From NCBI GenBank assembly GCA_038134285.1, contig JAYPUW010000009.1, positions 1 through 64,000 of the forward strand: 64,000 nucleotides of DNA. The letters run 5' to 3'. Position 1 is the first letter of the stretch; each line of letters starts with the position of its first letter. Made by a program: the position numbers and the translations under genes. This DNA comes from UBA3478 sp038134285. Its GTDB lineage: Bacteria > Bacteroidota > Bacteroidia > Flavobacteriales > Flavobacteriaceae. A model generated the notes under the pieces. It made no database searches and had not been told where the DNA came from. It saw only the letters and a program-made list of their open reading frames with translations. Below are positions 27,886 through 37,109 of this stretch, piece by piece.

Positions 27886-29252
27886 AATTGATTCGAATGG
27901 TAACGCGCAAAATAATCCTTAGCCGCACGGTTGACACGGGGTGCCAGAAGCAATACGGCAATCATGTTGGGGATCAGCATGAGCGAATAGGCCAAATCCA
28001 TCAGGTTTACCACCAAATCAACCGAGGCGATGGCCGCTACGATAATGGTGAGAATATAGAAGTAATTGAACCCTTCTGCAATGCGTGCATTGGTCAAGAA
28101 TGAGAGGCTTTTAACACCGTAATACGAGTAGGTCAGAATGGTTGAAAGCGCGAATGAAGTCACGGCAATCATGAGTAGCACATCGCCCCATCCGAACAAT
28201 GATTTTTTAAAGGCAATAAGGGTCATCAGAATTCCGTTAGTCTCGGCCTCGAGATGTGCCCCACTGATGAGAATCACAAGGGCCGTTAGAGTACAGACAA
28301 CTATGGTATCGATAAATGGACCCAGCATGGCAACCAATCCTTCTTGAACGGGTTCGTCTGTCTTTGACTGACCGTGGTACATAGGGGCCGAGCCCAATCC
28401 AGCCTCATTTGAGAACATCGCACGGCGGGCTCCTAAAATGATGACCCCCCACAATCCTCCTGAAATGGCTGTCTCTAAATTGAAAGCCTCGGTGAGTATC
28501 AATCTAAATGAAGGCAAAATGGCATCGGCATTCATCACCAAGACTACGGCCACTGCCACAAAATAAAATCCGACCATTGGTCCTACAATTTTGGTAGCGA
28601 CCTGAGCGATCTTTTTGACTCCTCCGAAAATCACGGTGGCTGTTATGGCGGCTAACACGACTCCGATCAACGCCTTCCAGGGCAGTTCACCCCCTAAATC
28701 CATTAGGGTTTCATTCGGATTCACCACCACCATAAAGGTCTGCGTGAACTGATTAGCTTGAAAAATAGCCAGATAACCGATCATTCCCATGAGGGCATAA
28801 AAGACCGCGAGCGGTGAACCCCACCGGCCTAGTCCTCGAGTCATATAATACATAGGACCTCCCTGCACTACTCCTGCAGAATCTTCTCCACGGAACATCA
28901 CAGCCAATGAACAGCTATAGTATTTAATGGCCATCCCCAGAACCGCAACCACCCAGATCCAGAAGATAACACCGGGGCCTCCGAGGTAGACCGCTATCGC
29001 AACGCCCGAAATGTTTCCTAATCCGACCGTAGAGGCGATGGCTGCCGACAAGGCTTGTAAGTGAGAGACCTCGCCTGTTGCGCCTTCTTTATCGTATTTA
29101 CCACGAGTGATGTCGATGGCGTGTTTGAAATAGCGGTAAGGCTTCAGTCTTGAATACAAGGCCAAAAATAATCCTCCCCCCAAGAGCAGCACCAACATGG
29201 CGGTCTCTGTGTAGGGCAACAGCCCGGCTATCCATTGGTTCCATTGGTTCAT
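27882..29252 (-). CDS. Alanine/glycine:cation symporter family protein (AGCS)
   Basis: A 456-residue membrane protein with about ten to eleven hydrophobic segments. AGCS motifs include ALSAAIASTVGLGNISGVA (substrate/Na+ site region), GGPGVIFWIWVVA and RRAMFSNEAGLGSAPM. Family members import alanine or glycine with Na+ or H+. The gene precedes era with a 4-nt overlap. Substrate specificity is not readable from sequence. Confidence 0.92.
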   Translation of the reverse strand: MNQWNQWIAGLLPYTETAMLVLLLGGGLFLALYSRLKPYRYFKHAIDITRGKYDKEGATGEVSHLQALSAAIASTVGLGNISGVAIAVYLGGPGVIFWIWVVAVLGMAIKYYSCSLAVMFRGEDSAGVVQGGPMYYMTRGLGRWGSPLAVFYALMGMIGYLAIFQANQFTQTFMVVVNPNETLMDLGGELPWKALIGVVLAAITATVIFGGVKKIAQVATKIVGPMVGFYFVAVAVVLVMNADAILPSFRLILTEAFNLETAISGGLWGVIILGARRAMFSNEAGLGSAPMYHGQSKTDEPVQEGLVAMLGPFIDTIVVCTLTALVILISGAHLEAETNGILMTLIAFKKSLFGWGDVLLMIAVTSFALSTILTYSYYGVKSLSFLTNARIAEGFNYFYILTIIVAAIASVDLVVNLMDLAYSLMLIPNMIAVLLLAPRVNRAAKDYFARYHSNQL

Positions 29253-29381
29253 AAAAGCGAAGATAACAAAGTGAGGGGCTACGACTTCGAATAAGTTTTA
29301 GCAAAACGCAATAAGCTAATAAGAGACAGCTCTTGGAGATGATAGTCCAAGTCATTATCTTCTAATCATTTAACGACCTAA

Positions 29382-31751
29382 GTGATCAAACATCTCAAGC
29401 TACATAAAGCGAAAAGTCTATTTATGGGCTCTGCCCTAATGGCTTTTTTTACACTCATTGGATGTTATCAGAAAGGGCCTGAAATAAGTATAAGCGAGCT
29501 TTCATCGGACTCGACAGAAGCCATTCCAGAAGCCATTGATTTCACTTTTCATGTCAAGCCCATACTTTCTGACCGCTGCTTTAAGTGCCACGGACCGGAC
29601 CAAAACGCCATAGAAGCCGGATTGAGTCTGCACACGGCAGAAGGGGCCTACAAGGCACTCGGAGAAAATGCTGATCACTTTGCAGTAGTGCCCTTTAAGC
29701 CTCAAAAAAGCACCATGGTTGAGCGCATTTTTAGTGAAGATGCAGCAATTAAAATGCCGCCACCTGAATCGAATTTGAGTCTCAATTTGAGAGAAAAAGA
29801 ATTGCTGAAGCGATGGATAGAGCAAGGAGCTGTTTATAAAGAGCATTGGGCCTTTGAACCTCCACAGCACGTAGAAATACCTGAAGGAATAAGCGATTGG
29901 GGAGCGAATAACATCGATGCTTTCATCGGCCAGAAATTAATTGAGAAAGGAATGCTTCCGTCTCCTAAAGCCGACAAGGCGACATTGATCAGAAGAGTAA
30001 CCCTAGACCTCACTGGTCTTCCGCCAACCCCAGAAGAGATCGAGGCTTTTATCGAGGACGATTCAGGGGATGCTTATCAAGAGGTGGTGTCACGGCTTTT
30101 GAAATCTACAGATCACGCTGAACATATGGCAGCGGAGTGGATGAGTATTTCTCGATATGCCGACACCCACGGCTATCAAGACGATTTTGAGCGTATCATG
30201 TGGCCCTGGCGGGATTGGGTGATTCATGCCTTTCAAGAAAACATGTCTTACGATGAATTTGTCATCAATCAATTGGCAGGTGACCTTTTACCCAATGCCA
30301 CCAAAGAACAAATCCTCGCGACCGGATTCAACCGCAACCACAAGATCACCTATGAGGGAGGCGTTATCCCTGAAGAGTATCGCGTAGAATATGTAGAAGA
30401 CCGAACCAATACCTTTGGCACCGCCTTTTTGGGGCTCACCATGGAGTGTGCGCGCTGCCACGATCATAAGTATGATCCCATTTCACAAGAAGAGCATTTT
30501 AAACTCTTTAGTTTTTTTAATAACCTCAACGAAAAGGGCCTGGTCTCAGACAAAAACGAAATTCCTGAACCCTACCTATCAATCAGTCCTGAAGATGTCG
30601 AATCAGTGCTCGCTTTTGTCAATGCGCCTGAGGAGGCTTTTGAGCGCGAATCCAAATCTATAGATGTGATGGTGATGAAAGAGTCACCCAACATTAGAGA
30701 CACCTATGTGCTAAATCGTGGGATGTACGATCAGCCTACCAAAAAAGTCGATCCCGGAACACCAGATATGGTCTTAACCTTCCCGAATAAGCTTCCCAAA
30801 AACCGGTTAGGATTAGCCAAATGGTTATTTCACGAAGATAACCCCCTCACCTCTCGCGTTGCAGTGAACCGTCTCTGGCAACGTTTTTTTGGGACAGGAA
30901 TAGTTACTACCAGTGATGATTTCGGAAACCAAGGCAGTCTACCCACCCATCCAGAGCTACTCGACTTTTTGGCCGTGAGCTTCAGAGAAAAACAGTGGGA
31001 TACGCGAGAAATGATTCGTCTTATCGTCTCGTCAGAAACTTATCAACAGTCGAGTCAAATCACTCCTGAAAAACTAGAGCGAGATCCTGAAAATAAATGG
31101 TTGGCACGTGCCCCTCGACTGCGCCTTTCGGCTGAGGTCATTCGCGATCAGGCCTTAGCCATGAGTGGGTTACTCGTGAAAGAGGTCGGAGGACCAAGTG
31201 TGAAACCCTATCAGCCAGAGGGTATCTGGAAAGAAACTACCGGAGGTGGTGGTGGTAGTACAGCCCGTTATGTTTTAGGAAGCGGAGACGATCTCTACAG
31301 AAAAAGTCTGTACACCTTTTGGAAGCGTACGGTTCCGCCTCCGAGTATGCTAAGTTTTGACGCCTCAAACCGCGATTTATGCACGGTAAAAACTAGACAA
31401 ACCAATACGCCCTTACAGGCGCTGGTGCTGCTCAATGATCCTCAAATGATTGAAGCCGCTCGCGGACTAGCCCAGCGTGTAGCCTCAAAAAACCTCCCAT
31501 TAGAGCAACAATTGAGCTATCTCTATACTGCCACCACAGGTGCCTTGGCCCAAACCGAAGCTCTAGCACAACTGCAATCGCTCTATACAGATATGCTCAA
31601 ACAGGTAGAAGAAGAGGGGGTAGAAACAGAACAGTACCTCAGCATCGGTGCCTCGAAAAACAGCATCGCGACCAATCAAAAATCATTTGCCGCCTTGGCA
31701 CTGACAGCCCATACCTTGTTGAACCTAGATCAAACCATTACACGCAGCTGA
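29382..31751 (+). CDS. PSCyt1 / DUF1549 / DUF1553 heme lipoprotein (planctomycete type)
   Basis: A 789-residue protein that starts at GTG (or an ATG 14 codons on). A lipobox-like LIGC lies near residue 27. A planctomycete-type cytochrome c domain has CFKCHG (near 64). DUF1549 (about 170-375) ends in ECARCHDHKYDPI, a second CxxCH (near 356). DUF1553 (about 460-725) includes NRLWQRFFGTGIV and TNTPLQALVLLNDP. Expected location is the periplasm or outer membrane. Such proteins are abundant in Planctomycetota and Verrucomicrobiota next to DUF1501 genes, as here (1-bp gap). Their reaction is not established as far as I know. Confidence 0.85.
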   Translation: MIKHLKLHKAKSLFMGSALMAFFTLIGCYQKGPEISISELSSDSTEAIPEAIDFTFHVKPILSDRCFKCHGPDQNAIEAGLSLHTAEGAYKALGENADHFAVVPFKPQKSTMVERIFSEDAAIKMPPPESNLSLNLREKELLKRWIEQGAVYKEHWAFEPPQHVEIPEGISDWGANNIDAFIGQKLIEKGMLPSPKADKATLIRRVTLDLTGLPPTPEEIEAFIEDDSGDAYQEVVSRLLKSTDHAEHMAAEWMSISRYADTHGYQDDFERIMWPWRDWVIHAFQENMSYDEFVINQLAGDLLPNATKEQILATGFNRNHKITYEGGVIPEEYRVEYVEDRTNTFGTAFLGLTMECARCHDHKYDPISQEEHFKLFSFFNNLNEKGLVSDKNEIPEPYLSISPEDVESVLAFVNAPEEAFERESKSIDVMVMKESPNIRDTYVLNRGMYDQPTKKVDPGTPDMVLTFPNKLPKNRLGLAKWLFHEDNPLTSRVAVNRLWQRFFGTGIVTTSDDFGNQGSLPTHPELLDFLAVSFREKQWDTREMIRLIVSSETYQQSSQITPEKLERDPENKWLARAPRLRLSAEVIRDQALAMSGLLVKEVGGPSVKPYQPEGIWKETTGGGGGSTARYVLGSGDDLYRKSLYTFWKRTVPPPSMLSFDASNRDLCTVKTRQTNTPLQALVLLNDPQMIEAARGLAQRVASKNLPLEQQLSYLYTATTGALAQTEALAQLQSLYTDMLKQVEEEGVETEQYLSIGASKNSIATNQKSFAALALTAHTLLNLDQTITRS

Positions 31752-31752
31752 C

Positions 31753-33243
31753 ATGAGCGAGAAAAAAATAATTAATGAACGTGCATTGATCTTAAATCGG
31801 CGCTCCTTTTTAGGCAAAACTGCTATGGGGATTGGGGGAATCGGATTGGCCTCGCTCTTAGGAGGTTCATTTTTTGATCCAACCAAAACACCCCTCCAAA
31901 CTTCATCAGGAGGTAGTGCTGGTGTTAAAGGTATACTTAAAGGTTTACATCATCCTGCAAAAATCAAGCGGGTTATCTATCTCTTTCAGAGCGGAGGACC
32001 CTCTCAGTTAGAGCTATTCGATTACAAACCCTTACTCAATACTCGAAGAGGAGAAGACCTCCCAGAATCGATCCGTAAAGGCCAACGTCTTACCGGTATG
32101 ACTTCAGGCCAAGATGCCTTCCCATTAGTAGGTTCTCAATTTGGATTCAAACAATACGGCAACAACCCCGCCTGGATCAGTGATATTTTACCCTATACCG
32201 CCAAGGTGGCCGACGATATTTGTGTGATCAACTCTATGTATACCGAGGCGATTAACCACGATCCGGCCGTTACCTTTTTTCAAACGGGCTCGCAACAGCC
32301 AGGTAGGCCCAGTATAGGCTCATGGCTCTCGTACGGATTGGGTAGTGAAAACGATAACCTACCCGCCTTTACGGTACTTTTGTCGAGAGGTACCGGAAGG
32401 CCCTTGTCGCAACCCCTCTACACCCGTCTGTGGGGCAACGGATTCTTGCATTCACTGCACCAAGGGGTGCAATTTAGAGCCGCTAAAGATCCGGTGCTCT
32501 ACCTCAACGATCCGAACGGCATGCACAAAGACGCGAAACGCGTCATGCTCGATCATATTGCCGCACTAAACGAATCGGCCTATTCAGATTACGGTGACCC
32601 TGAAATTCAAAGCCGTATCGCCCAGTATGAGATGGCCTATCGCATGCAGACTTCAGTGCCCGAGGTTATGAATACCGCTAACGAGCCCGACTACATCTAC
32701 AAAATGTATGGGGCCGATGCCAAGATTCCCGGGACTTTTGCTGCGAACTGTCTTTTGGCCAGACGTCTAGCCGAACAAGACGTCCGCTTCATTCAGCTCT
32801 ATCATATGGGTTGGGACCAGCACGACAATTTACCGTCTGCAATCTCAAGACAAGCAAAAGATGTCGATCAAGCCTCTGCTGCCCTTATCATGGATCTCAA
32901 ACAGCGTGGACTGCTCGAAGACACACTCGTCGTATGGGGAGGTGAATTCGGACGCACCAACTACTCTCAAGGGACCCTGACGGTCGACAATTACGGTAGA
33001 GATCATCACCCGAGAAGCTTCAGTATCTACCTCGCTGGCGGTGGAATCAAACCCGGGCTTTACGGCAAAACCGATGAGTTCGGATACAATATCGTTGAAA
33101 ACCCTGTTCACGTCCACGATTTTCAGGCCACACTATTGCATCTTTTCGGAATAGATCACGAAAAATTCACCTACAAGTATCAAGGAAGAAGGTTCAGACT
33201 TACCGATGTCGAAGGCCATGTTGTTCATGATATTTTAAGCTAA
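31753..33243 (+). CDS. DUF1501 protein, Tat-exported
   Basis: The 496-residue protein has a twin-arginine signal NRRSFLGKTAMGIGGIGLAS (RR at 16-17). The body matches DUF1501, a family with a sulfatase/alkaline-phosphatase-like fold. Visible conserved pieces are YLFQSGGPSQLELFDYKP, YHMGWDQHDNLP and WGGEFGRTNYSQG, followed by GRDHHPRSF and LAGGGIKPG. The D, H and E residues in these motifs look like a metal site. Tat export implies folding, possibly with a metal, before transport. It follows the PSCyt1/DUF1553 gene by 1 bp, the classical pair. Confidence 0.87.
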   Translation: MSEKKIINERALILNRRSFLGKTAMGIGGIGLASLLGGSFFDPTKTPLQTSSGGSAGVKGILKGLHHPAKIKRVIYLFQSGGPSQLELFDYKPLLNTRRGEDLPESIRKGQRLTGMTSGQDAFPLVGSQFGFKQYGNNPAWISDILPYTAKVADDICVINSMYTEAINHDPAVTFFQTGSQQPGRPSIGSWLSYGLGSENDNLPAFTVLLSRGTGRPLSQPLYTRLWGNGFLHSLHQGVQFRAAKDPVLYLNDPNGMHKDAKRVMLDHIAALNESAYSDYGDPEIQSRIAQYEMAYRMQTSVPEVMNTANEPDYIYKMYGADAKIPGTFAANCLLARRLAEQDVRFIQLYHMGWDQHDNLPSAISRQAKDVDQASAALIMDLKQRGLLEDTLVVWGGEFGRTNYSQGTLTVDNYGRDHHPRSFSIYLAGGGIKPGLYGKTDEFGYNIVENPVHVHDFQATLLHLFGIDHEKFTYKYQGRRFRLTDVEGHVVHDILS

Positions 33244-33269
33244 CCCTAAACACCTCAAATCGTTCTACT

Positions 33270-34304
33270 ATGAATCGTCAAAAATTTCTTCAAACAACCG
33301 CTGCAGGAATGTTGGGTGTATCCCTTAGTTCTTGGACCTACGCCGACTTTAAAAAGGCCCAACAAACCGTTATCGGGCACGGAGATTTCAAATACAAAGT
33401 AGACTTTGAGTGGGGAAGTTTAGATCCAAACCAACACCCGGTGAATGACTGTCACGAGATGGTTGAAGATCGCAAAGGACGGATCTTCATGATCACGAAT
33501 GAGACGAAAAACAACATCCTCATTTACAATAAATCAGGAAGAATACTCGATAGCTGGGGGAGCGACTATCCCGGAGGGCATGGCCTAAGTATTCACGACG
33601 AAAACGGCACTGAATATTTATACATATGCGACAATAACCGTCACGAAGTGATCAAAACGACCCTTGACGGAAGGGTGGTTCACGTCTTTGAATTTCCTAC
33701 CGAGCTTGAGCAGTACGATAAGCCGGAGGCCTACATTCCGACCGAGAGTTGTGTCGCCCCAAATGGCGACGTTTACGTGGCCGACGGATACGGATCACAG
33801 TATATCATTCACTACGACGCTCAAGGCAACATCAAAAACGTTTTCGGCGGACACGGCACCGAAGACCACCAATTCTTAAACGCGCACGGTATATGCATCG
33901 ATCAGCGATCCGGACAAACGTCGCTGCTCATCACTGAGCGCGAGCAAAACATATTAAAGCGCTTTAGCTTGGACGGAACCTTCATTGAAAAATACGAGCT
34001 CCCCGGGGCCTACATTTGCCGTCCGGTCATCCATGGGCAAGAGGTCTATCTCGCTACGATCTGGTCAGGAGACAAGGCCCCAGACACAGGATTCATCTCG
34101 GTTCTTGATCAAAATAATCGCTTGGTTTCTGCACCTGGAGGCATAGCACCCATTTACAACGAAGAGAACCAACTTCAACTCATGAAACAGGCCACTCGGG
34201 TTTTTAAGCATCCGCACGACGTGTGTGTCGATGAAGATGAGAACGTCTATGTCTGTCAATGGAATGCGGGCAAAACCTATCCTATTAAACTGAAACGCGT
34301 TTAA
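33270..34304 (+). CDS. NHL/6-bladed propeller-like secreted protein
   Basis: A 344-residue protein with an N-terminal signal (MNRQKFLQTTAAGMLGVSLSS). It resembles a Tat signal but has RQ rather than RR, so Sec export is also possible. The mature part has repeats such as GRIFMITNETKNNILIYNKSGR, GTEYLYICDNNRHEVIKTTL and NGDVYVADGYGSQYIIHY, typical of NHL propellers (peptidylglycine lyase-like). HGHG-type His/Asp residues occur in some lyases of this fold, but no active site is certain here. It is third in a five-gene same-strand cluster, 26 bp after DUF1501. Confidence 0.75.
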   Translation: MNRQKFLQTTAAGMLGVSLSSWTYADFKKAQQTVIGHGDFKYKVDFEWGSLDPNQHPVNDCHEMVEDRKGRIFMITNETKNNILIYNKSGRILDSWGSDYPGGHGLSIHDENGTEYLYICDNNRHEVIKTTLDGRVVHVFEFPTELEQYDKPEAYIPTESCVAPNGDVYVADGYGSQYIIHYDAQGNIKNVFGGHGTEDHQFLNAHGICIDQRSGQTSLLITEREQNILKRFSLDGTFIEKYELPGAYICRPVIHGQEVYLATIWSGDKAPDTGFISVLDQNNRLVSAPGGIAPIYNEENQLQLMKQATRVFKHPHDVCVDEDENVYVCQWNAGKTYPIKLKRV

Positions 34305-34322
34305 TTCAATCTGACTTCTTGC

Positions 34323-36374
34323 GTGAACATCATAGGTAACCTGCACCCCATATTTATACACCTCCCTATCGGGATCTTTGTCTTTGGGTTTTTGCTAGAA
34401 CTCTATTCTTTAGGGATCAAGAAGACGCTCCCCACAGAGATTAGAAGGTTCACTTTAGGCATCACCCTAGTGAGCAGCCTCATATCTATAGCGACAGGTC
34501 TCATCATTGCAGATCAAGGGGCCTACGATACAGATGCGGTGGCACTGCACAGAAACCTCGGTATACTCTTTAGCCTCGGCACGCTAGTGCTGCTTGTCCT
34601 AGCAAAAAAAATCGCGGCAGGAGCGCCCAGCCGTTTATATATGGCGAGTTATACGGTGCTACTCGTCATCCTAATCACTACCGGACATCAGGGCGGAACA
34701 CTAACGCACGGCGAAGGCTTTATCACAAGTACCTATAGCGAAAGCGAGATCGATTTGACGGTGGCCTCAGTTGAAGATGCTCAGGTCTATACCGATCTCA
34801 TCCAACCCATATTGAATCAAAAATGCGTGAGTTGCCACAACCAAAACAAGACCAAAGGAAAGTTGCAACTCACCTCGTATGAGATGCTCTTAAAAGGCGG
34901 AAAGAACGGAGGGCAAATGGCGTCTGACAGCGAACGCCTTAAGCTGCTGCTCGAACGGATTCATCTCGAACAAGAAGATGACCTCCATATGCCTCCTAAC
35001 AACAAGCTTCAACTTTTAAGTGATGAAAAATCTTTACTCGAGTGGTGGGCGGCAAATGACTTTTGTGCGAATTGTTCGGTGGCTTCCTTGGCCCCAGATG
35101 CGAACTGGCTTGAGGTGCTTCGCAGACTCACCAATACATCTACTCCACTCGAGAAGTGGAAGTCTAAATACGATAGAGTACCTGAATCTTGGATTCAAGA
35201 GCTGCGGGAGCGTGGATTTTCGGTTCATCCGGTCGATAGTGATCATCCTATGCTGCGGATCGGTGCACGGGGTATAAAGGCACTTCAAACCCGAGATTTT
35301 AGGCTCCTCAAAAAATACGCAGAGAATATCATCGAGATCGATCTCAGTTATTCAGATTTCAATGACGAATTGGCCCCTCAGCTCGAAGTATTTGAGAACC
35401 TATTAAAGTTAGACCTACCCCATACCCTTATCACCGATAAGGCCCTCTCAAGCATTCAAAAACTCTCTAACCTGAATGCATTCAATGGATTCGCAACAGC
35501 ACTTACCGCAGCTGCGCTAAACGACTTTGAGAATATGCCTGAGCTCAACAATCTCTACTTGGCCTCGACGCAAATCAGCGAGAAAGAGATGGCCGAATTC
35601 AACGCCCAGCAAGCTTCGATCACCATCCATTACATTCCAGACGACGCCTTCCCAGAAAGTAGGCTCACACCGCCTATTCTTGAATATATCAGCACATTAT
35701 TCAAAGATTCAACCGAGATCAAGATCAGCTCTACTTTTAAAGAGGCTACTATTCACTACACCCTAGACGGAAACTCTCCAGATTCAACCAGTCTAGTTTA
35801 TGACGGCCCACTAAACCTTAGCCATTCATCGGCCCTAAGGGTTGTCTCCTATCTTGAAGGATGGAAAAACAGCCCTGAAGCATCTGCTCACTTTAGAAAA
35901 GCATCACTCGCACCTACCACAGTCAAACTGCTTGCTCCAGCACATCGATCTTACACCGCAAATGGTGCTGAAACCCTTGTTGATTTGACCCCTGGGAGCC
36001 TCGACCACAAAGACGGCAAATGGTTAGGATTTGAGGCTATGCATACCGGAGCAGAAGTGACCTTCGATCAACCTCAAACCATCAATACCGTCAGTATAAG
36101 CGCACTCTCAGCCACTGGTAGTTGGATCTTTTTTCCTGCTGCTATAGAAGTCTATGAGATCACTCCAGATGGGCAACGCTTACTTGAAAAAGCTACCTTC
36201 GCGGCTGAAGGTCCGGGTGGTGAAGTCAAACAACAATTCTTTGACCTCAATCTCAAAGGCCAAACGGTAGATCATCTAAAAATAGTAGTGAAAAGCCGCA
36301 TGAAAAACCCCACATGGCACGCTAGCCCTGGGAGCCCCAGTTGGGTATTCATAGATGAAATTCTTTTCAATTGA
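34323..36374 (+). CDS. Membrane hybrid: DUF2231-like, c-type cytochrome, LRR-like, CHB_HEX_C-like
   Basis: A 683-residue protein starting at GTG. Residues 1-125 form about four membrane helices opening with LHPIFIHLPIGIFVFGFLLE, as in DUF2231. A planctomycete-type cytochrome c domain follows with ILNQKCVSCHNQNKTKGKLQ (heme CxxCH near 167). Residues of about 320-430 look like degenerate leucine-rich repeats (LLKLDLPHTLITDKALSSI). Residues of about 465-520 match the CHB_HEX_C fold (TIHYTLDGNSPDSTS), and the C-terminus resembles a galactose-binding-like sandwich. It is presumably an inner-membrane-anchored electron carrier with glycan-binding modules facing the periplasm. Function is unknown. 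Confidence 0.75.
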   Translation: MNIIGNLHPIFIHLPIGIFVFGFLLELYSLGIKKTLPTEIRRFTLGITLVSSLISIATGLIIADQGAYDTDAVALHRNLGILFSLGTLVLLVLAKKIAAGAPSRLYMASYTVLLVILITTGHQGGTLTHGEGFITSTYSESEIDLTVASVEDAQVYTDLIQPILNQKCVSCHNQNKTKGKLQLTSYEMLLKGGKNGGQMASDSERLKLLLERIHLEQEDDLHMPPNNKLQLLSDEKSLLEWWAANDFCANCSVASLAPDANWLEVLRRLTNTSTPLEKWKSKYDRVPESWIQELRERGFSVHPVDSDHPMLRIGARGIKALQTRDFRLLKKYAENIIEIDLSYSDFNDELAPQLEVFENLLKLDLPHTLITDKALSSIQKLSNLNAFNGFATALTAAALNDFENMPELNNLYLASTQISEKEMAEFNAQQASITIHYIPDDAFPESRLTPPILEYISTLFKDSTEIKISSTFKEATIHYTLDGNSPDSTSLVYDGPLNLSHSSALRVVSYLEGWKNSPEASAHFRKASLAPTTVKLLAPAHRSYTANGAETLVDLTPGSLDHKDGKWLGFEAMHTGAEVTFDQPQTINTVSISALSATGSWIFFPAAIEVYEITPDGQRLLEKATFAAEGPGGEVKQQFFDLNLKGQTVDHLKIVVKSRMKNPTWHASPGSPSWVFIDEILFN

Positions 36375-36380
36375 TTGCAG

Positions 36381-37106
36381 ATGAAACGATTCATGCGCGC
36401 CTTTGCCCTATTAGCAATCACCTTCTTCATTTTCTCATGCTCAGAGACCATTTCTGTTGAGGAGGAGGTGCTTCAAGATGCGTTTGATGCTCATGGCGGC
36501 ATTGAGGCATACTATAACCTTAAGAACTTTTCCTACCTTAAGATTAGCTATACCTCTGAAGCTGAAGGCACTATTCGCGATACCCTAGAACAGCGCATAA
36601 GTCACCCTCTATTCAATGATACCTATTTGACGTACTCCAAAGAAGGGGTAGTCTACGAGGTTTCTCATTTAGGCAATCAACTCTCATTGCTTCAAGACGG
36701 AACACCAGTCAACGACAGCCTTCTCGTTGAACAGCACCAAAGTACTGTAGACGGGGCCAAATTTGTATTCTTTCAACCTTTTAAGCTCAAGGACAAGAAA
36801 GCCCAACTGAGCTATCAGGGTGTGCGCATCCTTGAATTGGGTAAAGGCACTAAAAAAGTGCATCATTTAAAGGTCACATACAAGGGGTCTTCAGACACCT
36901 GGCACTTCTTCATCGACACCAATAACCACCAGGTGGTGGCCAACGCAGTGAAGCATAACGAGAAGATGAGTCTGATTACTAATGATTCCATGCAATGGCA
37001 TCAGGGATTACTTGTGCATCGCAAACGCACGAGCTACCTCTCAAATGATGCCTTTGAATCCATTCATCCGCAGGCCTTTTACGATTATGTAATGTTAGAC
37101 AATTAG
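36381..37106 (+). CDS. Hypothetical lipoprotein
   Basis: The 241-residue product starts at ATG (MKRFMRAFALLAITFFIFSC) and has a lipobox IFSC near residue 20. An in-frame TTG two codons earlier is less likely. Residues after 30 read DAHGGIEAYYNLKNFSYLKI, a pattern seen in LolA/outer-membrane-lipoprotein-sorting-like beta proteins of Bacteroidota (DAHGG at the start of the fold). I assign no function. It closes the five-gene cluster and is convergent with the next gene, 3 bp away. Confidence 0.6.
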   Translation: MKRFMRAFALLAITFFIFSCSETISVEEEVLQDAFDAHGGIEAYYNLKNFSYLKISYTSEAEGTIRDTLEQRISHPLFNDTYLTYSKEGVVYEVSHLGNQLSLLQDGTPVNDSLLVEQHQSTVDGAKFVFFQPFKLKDKKAQLSYQGVRILELGKGTKKVHHLKVTYKGSSDTWHFFIDTNNHQVVANAVKHNEKMSLITNDSMQWHQGLLVHRKRTSYLSNDAFESIHPQAFYDYVMLDN

Positions 37107-37109
37107 CGG

